Source of the DNA: Casuarina equisetifolia
Lineage: Eukaryota; Streptophyta; Magnoliopsida; Fagales; Casuarinaceae
Length of the DNA: 64,000 nucleotides
NCBI GenBank assembly: GCA_028551475.1
Contig: CM052357.1
Coordinates: forward strand, 8,479,931 to 8,543,930
Direction: 5' to 3'
Of this stretch, positions 38,401 through 49,190 are shown piece by piece. The first letter of the stretch is position 1. The number at the start of each line of letters is the position of its first letter. Under the pieces are notes generated by a model. The model worked only from the letters and a program-made list of their open reading frames with translations, was not told the DNA's origin and did no database searches. The position numbers and the translations under genes are program-made.

Positions 38401-38950
38401 AGCGTAAGTACCTTTTTCGTGTGTGAGATGTGCCCGATAGCTGGTGATTAACACGAAAATTTGCAATCAATTAGCTCAGAGATTACAGATGAAAGATCGA
38501 AAATTAACACAAAGAAACAGCAACCGTGTCTTGCCTGTTACGGATACACGTCCTCCAAGAAACTCGTACAGTGATTCCAAGAAGTCCTTATAAAATGCAA
38601 CAACACCTGCTCTAAAGAGAAAACAATTCATAAACCGCGGTCGTTGTTCTCAAAATTAAATCTACGACAACCATAAGACACAATCGCGGGCGCGCGCAAA
38701 CACAAGGGGGGAACCAAACTCACCTGGATTTCCAGGGATGAACAAAAGATGCATTTTAGGATCATCGGCGCGAATCTCCAGCAATTCAGTCGTGTGACTA
38801 ACCAAAAATAAAAATTAAAAAGGAGGAAATCAAACATCTTCGATCACCAAAAAACAGCATAGATGACAGTATATTTTACCTCGAGACATTGCATAACCGA
38901 AAATCAGCTCGCCTTTTAGTCCTCGAAGAAACTAATTCGTATCCATCCAT
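32488..38950 (-). CDS. LDAH: Lipid droplet-associated hydrolase (LDAH), alpha/beta-hydrolase
   Basis: Twelve coding exons on the minus strand: complement(join(32488..32631, 33404..33508, 34401..34451, 34533..34680, 34989..35071, 35178..35237, 36202..36252, 36668..36718, 38412..38440, 38535..38606, 38724..38797, 38880..38950)), keeping frame throughout, for 312 residues. Key motifs in order are LLFIPGNPG (oxyanion loop), GHSIG with nucleophile S120, FGANDHWGP with acid D255, and HPH (281-283) with the likely catalytic His. LDAH proteins are serine hydrolases found on lipid droplets and the ER; the mammalian one affects sterol esters and triglyceride turnover, and the plant role is poorly known. 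The intron between exons 3 and 4 uses a GC donor (CAG then GCAAGA). The last-exon motif reads AHPHGFSC where plant relatives, from memory, read GHTHAFCC. A likely 5' UTR intron (about 39.14 to 38.99 kb) precedes the start. Function inferred from family. Confidence 0.9.
34054..34293 (-). repeat. 121-bp tandem duplication inside LDAH intron 10
   Basis: Two adjoining copies (34054-34174 and 34175-34293) start with ACTGGTATTA and share AAGAACCACTT(T)CAGAATGACC and GGCA(A/G)AACAGCATAGCAA. They differ at roughly a fifth of positions, so the duplication is old. It is intronic and does not touch the splice sites. Confidence 0.8.
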
Positions 38951-40361
38951 AGCGTTGCGTGCGCACTTTGATCTGAAGCTCCTGCTGAGGCGTTACACGG
39001 TACCAAGCAAATTCTAAATGCGAAGTTGAAATGACAAATTCGGAAAGAGTAAACTAACAATACATACAAGTGCGCACAGAAGGTACAGATATGAGAAGTT
39101 GATCCATACGGAATGCATGTAGGTTAGGTACACTACCTGGCGCCGAAGAAGACTGCGAGGCAACGGGGTCGAGCAGTGGGCTGAAGAAGCATGTCTCTGT
39201 GGCTCCCGTTATTTTTTCTTTTTCTTTTTTTGTTTGTCTTCGTTTTTGCTTTTTCGAGCCGAAATAGGATATAAACGGATAGATAAGCCTTTGGAAAGAT
39301 TCTCGTAGCAAAAATATTCATATTTCTTTATTTCATAAATATTTAGGAAATTTCAAAATTCTTGTAATTTTAAGTTTGATTGATAGAAGTCCTGTCACCT
39401 ATTTTTATTTTCACTATGTCATCTAATTACATTAATTTATAAGAACTTCTTGTTTAAAAATTATGTTCACAATTTGTTTTGGGTAATTTTATACACAGAT
39501 ACTCGTGTTATTATTAATGTGGTTGTGATAATAATTACTTAGAATTATTTAATCAAGTCTATAAAAGGAAAAAAAATCCCATATTAACCAACAAAACGAA
39601 AAGTACATACAAAATCTATTCATGTGGTATTTTTTATACATGTTAGACAATACACAGAGTACATTTAGAATATAAAAATTTCCCTGAAAAGGATCCCTCT
39701 CTTCCTTAGAAGTTTACAATCACATTATCTTATAAACCTTTTGGAATAATGCCAAAAAACTTCATCTTTTCCTTAGAACTATCGGAATATATACCAAACT
39801 AATCATACTTTTGTAATGCGTCGAAGATTCGGTGTGAGTTGTTGGTTAGTTGGTCCCCTAATCTACATGTAGGTGTAAAAAGCAACGTCGTGCACAGTCG
39901 CACAAGCATGTGTTGGATGAAGAAGCATAGCAACACGTGAAAAGAGGAAACAAAAGAAGCTTACCCGCGTGTTCAACTTGTGAAGTTTCCTGAAATCAGT
40001 CCAACATATAACCTGAAAAACAGGTAGCTAAAATCATGCGCCTCCATTATCGTATCTTAGCTTCTAACCTGCATGATGAAAGGTCTTTTATATCTGTTAT
40101 TGACGAAAGATAGATTGACAATGGCCTAAGTAGCGTGTAACATGGAAGCGCCTCCCACCTGTAGCGTTTTGTTTGTGGTATTAAGAAACAGTTGAAAAGG
40201 TTAGCCGCTTCAATCAGACGTTAAAAATTAAAATGATGCCGGTTTCTTCAAATCAGTGTTTGCCATTGACGTGTATCCATGAATTTGAATGTTGAATGGA
40301 AGATTGAAAGGACCTCGAGGCCCCCCACAAATCAAAGACCAACATAGAGAAAGTGAAAGGA
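38951..40361. other. LDAH 5' flank and intergenic DNA
   Basis: Next to LDAH are likely non-coding leader exons: on the minus strand GGCGCCAG followed by GTAGTG near 39.14 kb could splice to CCTCAG near 38.99 kb. Further out it becomes AT-rich (39.3-39.8 kb) and leads to the target site of the gypsy element. No coding sequence is seen from 39.3 kb on. Confidence 0.5.
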
Positions 40362-40821
40362 TGCGGCGATCCTCTGGTTGGCGTAGTGATTTAGATAGAG
40401 CTCGAGTAAGAGGTCTATAGGTAGAAGATGAACACAGAGTAAAATCGGAATGAGAGTGTTTAGCCATATGCCCAATCTTGATAAAAAGGGAAATACAACT
40501 TGAAAAAGGGATTGCTTAGAGGGAACCTGAGACCTCTCTGTCAAAACAGACTTTGTACTAACAACAAGCTTAGTCGCCTCTTAAGCACCCTTATCTATTT
40601 ATAGCTATTTCACAGACTATCGAATTATGACTCATAGCCTTATTAACCGAAGCTAACAGTTATAACAGACTTGAACTACTTCTGAACTGCCTAACAACAA
40701 TAACCATAAAGCTGACTAGGACAACTTGTTTAACTGCTTCAATCCTATCTGGACTTGACTATAAGCAGCTGATGTGGAACCACTTAAGTGATGTGGTAGG
40801 CTTGCTTGGTGGACTGCTGCA
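40362..40821 (-). repeat. 3' LTR of the chromovirus
   Basis: 460 bp, matching 45238-45697 at about 96%. Its inner edge touches the purine tract at 40822-40833. Confidence 0.95.
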
Positions 40822-43800
40822 TCCCTCCCTCCTTGACAGCAACCTTGGCCTCAAGGTTGAAAGTAGGATATCGCTTCTCAAAGATATCAGAGTCAACCCA
40901 AGTTGCTTCCTGAACAGGGAGGCCTTGCCAATGGACTAGAAATTGGGATTTCTTCTTCTTTGTACGGCGCTTAATTATTGCTTGTGGCTGCGGGCTAACT
41001 GTATCTTCAGGTTCTAAGTATGTTGGTAATTCTACTTACACTTCAACTTGACTTCCAATGAATCTTTTCAACATAGAAACATGGAAAACATTATGAATCC
41101 GGGATCCAAGGGGTAGCTTCAAACGGTAAGCCACTTCTCCCACTCTTTGCAGAACTTCAAAAGGGCCAAAATATCTAGGAGATAATTTAAAGCTCTTCCT
41201 AACCACCACTAAATTGCCCCTATATGGTTGAAGTTTAAGATAAACCAGATCTCCCACCTTAAACTGTTCTTCCTTCCTTCCCTTATCATAGTATTTCTTC
41301 ATTCTGTTCTGAGCTCCCCTTAGCCTTTCCTTGAGACTTCTTAAAACAACATCTTGAGCACTTAATTCCTGATCAACAACAACTATATTAGAAGATCCAG
41401 GAAGATAAGTCAATAGAGTAGAAGGGGGTCTTCCATACACAACTTCATACGAAGTTTTCTGGGTAGTAGAGTACACACTGGTATTATAACAATATTCAGC
41501 CCAAGGTAGCCATTTTACCCACTCCTTTGGGTGATCCCATGTAGAACACCTTAGATAAGCTTCCAAGGTTTTGTTCACTACCTTGGATTGCCCATTCATT
41601 TGAGGATGATAGGCTGTTGAGAGGTTGAAACTGGTGCCTTGCAATTCGAACAATTGCTTCTAGAATCTACTTGTAAACACCACATCTCTATCACAAACTA
41701 TACTTTTCGGCATCCCATATAATTTGAAAACATTGTCAAAGAAAATATGTGCTACACTATCAGCAGTATAAGGATGTGCAAGTGCCAAAAAGTGAGCAGC
41801 CTTGGATAAGCGATCCACAATCACAAAGATGACCTGTTTACCTTTGGAATTGGGCAATCATTCTATAAAATCTTGCCAAATATGCTCTAGGATAGGGAGG
41901 GGTTGAAGCAGTCCATTTGGTTTGGTATTTTCCCATTTCACTACTTGACAAACCGCACATTCCCTTACAAACTTCCTCACCATTGGTTTCATCTACTGCC
42001 AGAAAAATACTGCCTTTATGCTTTGTAGTGTCTTGAAGTAACCTTCATGAGTAGCTTCATGTATTTCCTTAATAATACAAGGAATCAGGGTTGAAGTCTT
42101 ACTCAGAAAAATTCTGTTATGGCAAAACAATACATCATTTCAATACTACCACTATTTTCCAGCCTTTCCAATACTGATTTGATCCAAAATGCTTTGAATC
42201 TCAGAATCTTGTTTAACTTCTTTTTGGATAGAATTCAACCACTCAGGAATAACTACTGAAACAACCTTTAATTTCTGCAGTTCAGCCCTTGGTTGTTTAC
42301 TACTTTCACCTTTTTCTTGCTGACATTGTCTTGGATTGAACAAATTTGTACCCTTCTCATAATTCTTGTTTACTTCCTCATCCCTTCTGGACAAGGCATC
42401 AGTTGCGTGATTTTCCTTCCCTGGTTTATAACGAACCTCAAAGTCATATCCAACTAGTTTAATCAACCACTTCTGTTGAGCCATAGTGATGATTTTCTAA
42501 TTCCACAAGTTTTGCAAACTTTTCTGATCCATGAGGACTAAGAACTTAGCTCTAAGCAGGTATTGTCTCCAACGCTTGACAACTAAGACAAGAGCAAGTA
42601 ACTCCTTATCATAGGTTGATAGTAGCAGATTCTTTCCTTGAAGAGCCTGGCTGAAGTAAGCAATAGGCTTTCTGTTTTGAGACAACACAACACCAACACC
42701 CACTGCACATGCATCACACTCCACCAGAAAGGGAATTGAAAAATCCAGTAGAGTTAGAATAGGAGCTTCTGTCATGGCTATTTTCAATCTCCTGAAAGCA
42801 TTATTAGCTTCTTCACTCCAAATAAAAGCATTTTTTTTAAAAGGTTACTTAAAGAAACTGCAATTATACCATAATTCTAAACAAATTTTCTTTAGTACCC
42901 CATCAATCCAAGGAATCCTCTCAAGGATTTTACTGTTTTGGGCACTGGCCAATCCAACATTGCTTGGATTTTATCTTTTTCAACCATAATTCCTTCGGCT
43001 GTGATGAGATGACCCATATATTGTACAATTGCTACCCCAAAAGAACATTTTTCACGTTTCACAAAGAGTTGCTGCTCCTTGAGCTTATCAAAAACCAGCT
43101 TGACATGCTCCATATGTTCATCCCAATTCTGACTATACATCAATATATCATAAAAAAAAAACTAGAACAAAGCTGCCAAGAAACTCCTTAAATATCTTAT
43201 TCATCAAACTTTGAAAGGTAGAAGGAGCATTGCAAAGGCCAAAAGGCATAACCAGAAATTCATAATGCCCTTTTGGAGTTTAAAAGGCTGTTTTGGCTAT
43301 GTCCTCTAGATGCATTCTTATTTGGTAATATCCGGATATGAGATCCAACTTAATAAATACTTTAGAGCCGTGTAGTTCATCAAAAAGCTCTTCAACAGTA
43401 GGAATGAGGAATCCATCTTTTATGGTATCCTTATTTAAGGCCCTATAGTCCACACACATCCTCCACGTGCCATGTTTCTTCCTAACCATAATAATTGGAG
43501 AGGAAAAGGGACTTGTGTTATCTCTGATTATCCCTTCTGCAAGCATTTCTTGCACTAGCTTCTCTATCTCCCTTCTTTGCAGGTAAGGGTAACGGTAAGG
43601 CCTACTAATAATGACCTTTTTATCATCATTGAGGATAATCCTATGGTCATGAGCTCGGTGAGGAGGTATGCCTTGAGGTTTTTGAAATATTTCTTCATAT
43701 TCTGTCAACAATGCAATAAACTGTTTCAGCTAACCTTTAAGTTCTGTTGCTCGAGAGCCTTGTGCCTTCTTTAACTTCAGTATTACACCTTCCTTCTACT

Positions 43801-45237
43801 TTTTCAAGAGCTTGTCTAATTCGAGACTGCTCATTACCTTGTTCTTGAAATTAGTATTTTCTTGCAGTTCCACCAATTTGCCTTCATGCATGAAGGACAT
43901 TTTCATCTCTGCAAACTCCCACTTGATCTTACCAAGGGCTTGCAGCCAGTGAACACCTAAAATAACTCCCAAGCTCAGTATAGGCAAAACAAAGAAATCT
44001 GTATACATTTTGTTGCCTTGTAAGGACAGCTCTACCTTTGAACATAAACCATTTCCATGTATTACCTCTCCGTTAGCTACTTTAACCTTGAAAGTTCTTT
44101 CCAAATCAGGCTATAACTGCATTTTCTTTGCCAATTCTGCACTCACAAAATTGTGAGTGCTGCCCGAGTCAATCAACACTACAACTCTCACCTTAGATTT
44201 CCCCATATGTCCTTGAATCCTCATAGTTCTGGGACATCTAACTCCACACAACGCTACCATAGACAACATTCTCAATTCACCGTGATCTACTTCCACATCT
44301 TCTTCATTTTCCTCCCTAAACTCATCAGAATCCAACACTTCCAACAAAAAGAGTTTCTTTCACCTACGTCTGGGAGTAAATCTTTCATCACAATTAAAGC
44401 ATAATCCCCTTGCCCTTCTATCCATGATCTCAGGTTGAGTTAGCTTTTTAATTGGTAACTGGTCTTTTTGCTCAGGAACTTTCTGATCTCCTAGGCCCCC
44501 TAGAGTATTCCTTTTGAAACTAGATGTTCCCAATGGTTTAGAAGCTAACTCTTTTGCTTTAAAAAGTCTAGCACAACCAATGGCAGCAGATAATGTTGGG
44601 GGTTTATGTGCAACAACATCTAATTTAATCCGTTCCTTGAGTCCATTAACAAAATAGCTAATACTCTGATCGACATTCAAATGACCAGATTGTAAGAGAA
44701 GCTTCCCAAATTGGAGCTGATAATCATGGACTGATCCAATATGCTTCAGCTTAGTAAGTTCACCAAAAGGATCATGAAAAAGTGTAGGTCCGAAATTCTT
44801 CCTCATCTCATTAGCTAAGGAGTTCCAAGGAATCAGTTGATCACCGTGTTCCTTTTTTAGAAGCTGATACACCATCTACACTTCTTCATCTAAATGCCAG
44901 GAGGCAATCCGAACTCTGTCCTCTTCAGGAGTGTTATGGAATTTGAAGAATTGAGTGGCTTTATCTAGCCACCATGTAGGATCACTTCCTCCCTCATATT
45001 TCAGAAATTCCAGTATGATCATTCTAGTTTGAATTGTGCCTGCAGAGGAATGACGATCGTCCCACTGTCAATGAGCTGAAGAACTTTCACCACCATCCTT
45101 ACTAGATTCGAGTTTGGCTGCATCAATCTTTGCATTAAGAGGATCAATTAACTGATACATTGTCACTGAGAGCTCTTTCACGCTCATAATGTCCTCAGGA
45201 TCCTTCCCCTGATTGAGGACTGGCATTGATACCACTT

Positions 45238-45697
45238 TGCAACGATCCTTTGGTTGGCGTAGTGATTTAGATAGAGCTCGAGTAAGAGGTCTATAGGTAG
45301 AAGATGAACACAGAGTAAAATCGGAATGAGAGTGTTTAGCCTTACGCCCAATCTTGATAAAAAGGGAAATACAACTTGAAAAAGGGATTGCTTAGAAGGA
45401 ACTCGAGACCTCTTTGTCAAAACAGACTTTGTACTAACAACAACCTTAGTCGCCTCTTAAGCACCCTTCTCTATTTATAGCTATTTCACAAACTATCGAA
45501 TTATGACTCATAGCCTTATTAACCGAAGCTAATAGTTATAACAGACTTGAACTACTTCTGAACTGCCTAACAGAAATAACCATAAAGCTGACTAGGACAA
45601 CTTGTTTAACTGCTTCAATCCGATCCGGACTTGACTATAAGCAGCTGATGTGGAACCACTTAAGTGACGTGGGAGGCTTGCTTGGTGGACTGCTGCA
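45238..45697 (-). repeat. 5' LTR of the chromovirus
   Basis: 460 bp. Its inner edge is followed by three bases and then the tRNA-Met primer-binding site. A TATA-like CTATAAATAG (minus strand, about 45470-45480) is the likely promoter. Confidence 0.95.
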
Positions 45698-45702
45698 AAG
45701 GA

Positions 45703-46227
45703 AGACAACGATTTCACTTCTATACAAAAAATATTCAGTATTTATCTTACTTTTTTTTTGTTTACAAGTAGTTGTAAGTATGATAAAACTATTAGTTGTT
45801 GTGCTTGTAATGTACTTGACAAAAACAAATGATTCAATTAATCGTTGCGGCCAAATAGAATTGTTTAGAAGCAACAACCTTTGGCCGTTGTAATTCTTTT
45901 TTTTTTTTTTTTTTTTTTTGTATTATCTGGTAAAGGCTGAATCTGCGAGATAAGTGTTACAGAAGTCTTGGAGTTGTTCCATTATTTGCACCGTTAGGTT
46001 AATTTGGTAATAAAATTTTCTAAATAGAAAATAAAAGGTAAAGGATTGAGTCAAGGCTTGATCTGCAGCTCCCAAAGCATAATTTACTGTTGACCAATTT
46101 GATATCTTTATTTTATTACTGTTAACCATCATCACGAGGTCACGTTTGATGTGATATGTGCTACCTCAAAGATGCTCAAACAAACATAATTGAACAATTG
46201 CAGAGACTACCAAATTTCTTGAGCCAA
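45703..46227. other. Intergenic DNA between the chromovirus and the SDR gene
   Basis: AT-rich flank with a 23-base T run (45897-45919). The part nearest 46227 is probably SDR 3' UTR. Nothing else seen. Confidence 0.5.
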
Positions 46228-47185
46228 TTAGATATGGGGTTCTCCACTGCGAAATTTCTCTTTGGCATCCCTAACAGCGCTGTTGGTAGTGCTATGACCG
46301 CCGTCCAGGACTAGGTTGAGGCCACTCACGTACCTGGCCTCATCGCTTGCTAAGAACAGTGCTGCCTCTGCAACATCGTCAGTCCCGAACACCACCCCTT
46401 GCAGATTTGCGGTGGAACAGATCAAGTCTTGTAGCTTCTTCTTGTCCTGTATTCCGGTCACATTTCTCAGCAGAGGAGTCGGTACGCCGATTGGTGATAT
46501 GCAGTTAACGCGAATTCCATGCTGCCCCATCTCCGCGCACAGATTCTTAGTTAGACCCAACAATGCATGTTTGGATGCCGCGTAGACGTGCGGGGTTTCT
46601 CCATGGATCACTGTCACAGAGCTTGCTGTAAATAAAATGCTGCCCTTTTTCGCCGGAACCATTACTTTGGCAGCGTATTTGGCAACCAGGAATCCTCCTA
46701 GGACGTTCACACCAAAGACCCTGTTGAACTTCTCGGGGCTGAAGTCCAGGATACCATCGTCCTTGTTAGTAATTCCTGCGTTACTGAACATTATGTCCAG
46801 TTTTCCGTACTTGGAAACTGCAGTGTTGACAGCATTTTCGACCTCAGGTTCGTTGGTGACATCGCAGTGGACATAGGTAATGTCACCACTGTTTCCGAGG
46901 TCTCGGCAAAGGGCGTGACCAAGGTCATCTTGGATGTCGGCGATGACAACCTTAGCACCATGTCGGACGAATAGCCTTGCCGTAGTCTCGCCGATTCCGC
47001 TGGCGCCTCCGGTTATCATGGCCACCTTCCCTTCCAACCTGTATAATCAAAACTTTATTTTCTTCTCTAATGTTTCAAAGGCCAACGGGTTCATGCATGG
47101 TGGATTAAAGAAACATGTTATGTAGAAGCCCTGCTGGATTTGCTTACCTCTTGGGAACTGGAGCAAGCGACGAAACAACTGGCAT
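46228..47185 (-). CDS. Short-chain dehydrogenase/reductase (SDR110C, secoisolariciresinol/borneol dehydrogenase-like)
   Basis: Two coding exons, complement(join(46228..47038, 47148..47185)), give 282 residues starting MPVVSSLAPVPKRLEGKVAM, the usual N-terminus of plant SDR110C enzymes. The cofactor motif TGGASGIG (22-29), acidic D47 after the second strand (favouring NAD), the NAG motif (99-101), S152/S153 and YAASK (Y165, K169) are all present, as is the C-terminal GLNLVLDGGHS. Family members oxidise small alcohols in specialised metabolism: lignans (secoisolariciresinol), terpenoids (borneol, momilactone) or the ABA precursor xanthoxin. The substrate cannot be told from sequence. The intron is 109 bases. 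A TATA box stands about 70 bases before the start. The gene sits between retroelements yet looks intact. A decayed paralogue and an inverted piece of this promoter lie downstream in the window. Confidence 0.93.
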
Positions 47186-47255
47186 CTTTGGCTTCTTGTT
47201 TTGCAATACCGTAAGACTCGTTCGATGTGAATTGAAGATAAGGTGGTGCGTTGGG

Positions 47256-47264
47256 CCTTTTATA
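47256..47264 (-). promoter_or_regulatory. TATA box of the SDR gene
   Basis: TATAAAAGG on the minus strand, 71-79 bases before the start codon. The same box is kept in the inverted copy at 48.75 kb. Confidence 0.7.
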
Positions 47265-47395
47265 GGGGAAGAGCTCTTTGACTATCAAACATGTTTGATG
47301 TGTGAACAGCACAAGTGGCTGTTGGCGAAGATTAATCCTAAAGGTAAGAAACAAGTTTCAAACATGTGTGGAAGTGCAACGGTCCAGAGGCTCAC

Positions 47396-48342
47396 ATTGC
47401 CTTCTGGTTAAGGATCGAGTAAGGGGCGATGGATAAAGAAATCCAATTGAAACTTAGAGGAATGAGCTGACTTGGATTTCTTAACAATTTTGAGAAAGAA
47501 ACAAGAATTTTGACTAAAGAGGGATTCTTCGAGAGAACCCCAACCTCCTTTCTGCTTACATAGCGTTTAAAATTGACCAATGATGCTGCCCCCTCTTACC
47601 ATCTGCTATTTATACCCCTTATTCCTCGCCTCTTCTTATGACTGCCATTTTTATTAAAATGCATACAGACTCAAAATGAAACAACATCAACATGAAAAAC
47701 CCATTCTTAACGCCTAACAGAAACTTAAACTTCCATAGTAACTAATTCTGTAACAGCTTAACAGAGTTAGAAAATCTCCCAACGACTTACCGACCTGACA
47801 ACTGTTTTAACAGCATGACAGCAGACTAACGTTTTAACAATTAAATCCACATCCTTTTGATTTGGACTCATTTTGTTGCCCGTTGCAGTCCCCATACTCG
47901 CCATTTCTTTGGCTTGAAACATCCTAGCAAATCCATTTATGGCTGACAAGGTGGGAGGGTTATGTGCAATAGCATCCAACCTTACACGTTCCTTTAAACC
48001 ACTAACAAAACAACTAATTTGATGATCAACTTCTAATTTCCCAGATCTTAAAAGCAATTTACCAAATTAAGATTGATATTCTTGAATTTACCCACTTTGT
48101 CTAAGTTTGGTGAGCTCCTCAAAGTGATCCTTGAAAATAGTTAGACCAAATTGTTTCACCAACTCTTAAGTTAAAGCTGTCTAGGAAATATTTCTTCCTA
48201 CATATTCCTTTTTCATTAACTAATACACCATATGAGCTTTTCCATTGAGATGCCATGATGCTATCCTTACATGATCAACCTTTGGTGTCTCATGAAAATC
48301 GAAAAACTGCATAGCCCTATCAATCCAAGAAGAAGGATCAAT
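47396..48342 (-). mobile_element. Gypsy fragment: LTR-like piece plus gag remnant
   Basis: The minus strand encodes a gag remnant (about 47.8-48.34 kb) similar to the gag of the chromovirus at 40.4-45.7 kb (LLRSGKLEVDHQISCFVSGL compared with LLQSGHLNVDQSISYFVNGL). The lower-coordinate part (about 47.40-47.80 kb) looks like an LTR. The pol part is absent here. Badly decayed, clearly older than the full-length element. Confidence 0.7.
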
Positions 48343-48652
48343 AACGGCTGTTTTTACCCCTACTAATAGTTTAGCACACTTTTTGTTGTTACTATGGGGT
48401 CAAGAAGCACAAGGATATTTTACCCGGTGGTGTCAATTAGGTGGTTTGTGGACTTTTGTTGCTCTCCACGGCACTTTTGAACTAATAGGTCAATTTGAAC
48501 TTACTCGATATGTTCAATTGTGACCTTATAATGCAATTGCATTCTTTGTGCCAATTGTTGTTTTTGTTTAAGTATTCTTGATTTATCTACTACGTCAAAA
48601 TAGTTGGTTCTTTGCCCCTAGTTTTGGTGTAGCAACTATATTTTGATTCATC
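48343..48652 (+). pseudogene. psbD: Nuclear insert of chloroplast psbD (D2 protein) fragment
   Basis: About 310 bases match the middle of plastid psbD, which encodes photosystem II protein D2. Recognisable pieces in order are [41 protein letters not shown] and WFFAPSFGVA. The copy has many substitutions, a short internal loss near the FMLRQ segment and in-frame stops, so it is a dead plastid-to-nucleus transfer (NUPT). It abuts the gypsy gag fragment on one side and the inverted SDR promoter copy on the other. Divergence shows an old transfer. Confidence 0.9.
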
Positions 48653-48805
48653 ACCTGTTTGAAACTTGTTTCTCACATTTTGGTGTAATCCTAGCCAACA
48701 ACCACTTGTGCTGTTCACACGTCGAACATGTTTGAAAGGGTCACAGAACTCTTTGCTTATAAAAGGCCCAACGTCCCAGCTTATCTTCACATCGAAAGAG
48801 TTTTA
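48653..48805 (+). repeat. Inverted partial copy of the SDR promoter and 5' UTR
   Basis: This stretch matches the reverse complement of about 47215-47365, the promoter and leader of the SDR gene. It shares GTTTGAAACTTGTTTCT, CCACTTGTGCTGTTCACAC, the TATA box TATAAAAGG and CCCAACG. Similarity stops before the start codon, so it is a promoter without its gene. Confidence 0.85.
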
Positions 48806-49190
48806 CCATTTTGGTTTGAATGAAACTACTTGAGCCTTTTCGTTCTTCATTATTTTTGTTTCCCCTAATATCGCTAGAGGAACTTTCTCCTACATTTTTT
48901 TTCCGGATCCATTCTAGTTGAAACACTATTAAATTTTGCATTTAAAGTAGAGAAGCTGTTGCATTTTCGTTGCCAAAGCATTGATCTTTCAATCTAGTTC
49001 TAAATTTCTATTATGCTTATGCACTCCCACTATAGTCACCAATTTGTAGTAGTCCTAAAGTTCACACTTTACCAAACATAATGAATACAACTATTTAGCT
49101 AAAAGGCATAAGCTTGTTGGCATGTTCAATTACCTTTGAGACCATAACATTTCACAACTCTTTACAACTAATACCCTGGTAGCCTACTCC
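48806..49190. other. Unassigned spacer
   Basis: AT-rich sequence between the promoter copy and the next gypsy fragment. No similarity recognised. Confidence 0.4.

Larger units (their letters stand above)
40362..45697 (-). mobile_element. Ty3/gypsy LTR retrotransposon (chromovirus), full length but broken
   Basis: A complete-ended element on the minus strand with two 460-bp LTRs, TG...CA ends and a perfect AAGGA target duplication (40357-40361 and 45698-45702). Parts in 5' to 3' order: primer-binding site next to the 5' LTR (about 45218-45234, reading TGGTATCAATGCCAG, matching initiator tRNA-Met), gag with zinc-knuckle remnant (about 44.3-45.1 kb), aspartic protease (LIDSGSTHNFVS, about 44.1-44.3 kb), reverse transcriptase (about 42.9-43.7 kb), RNase H (about 42.2-42.8 kb), integrase (about 41.0-42.1 kb), a chromodomain-like end (about 40.85-41.0 kb) and a purine tract AGGAGGGAGGGA against the 3' LTR. 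This order and the chromodomain make it a chromovirus. It is a fossil with roughly eight to ten breaks. LTRs differ at about 19 of 460 positions by hand count (about 4%), so insertion was in the order of one to several million years ago depending on the rate used. Confidence 0.95.
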
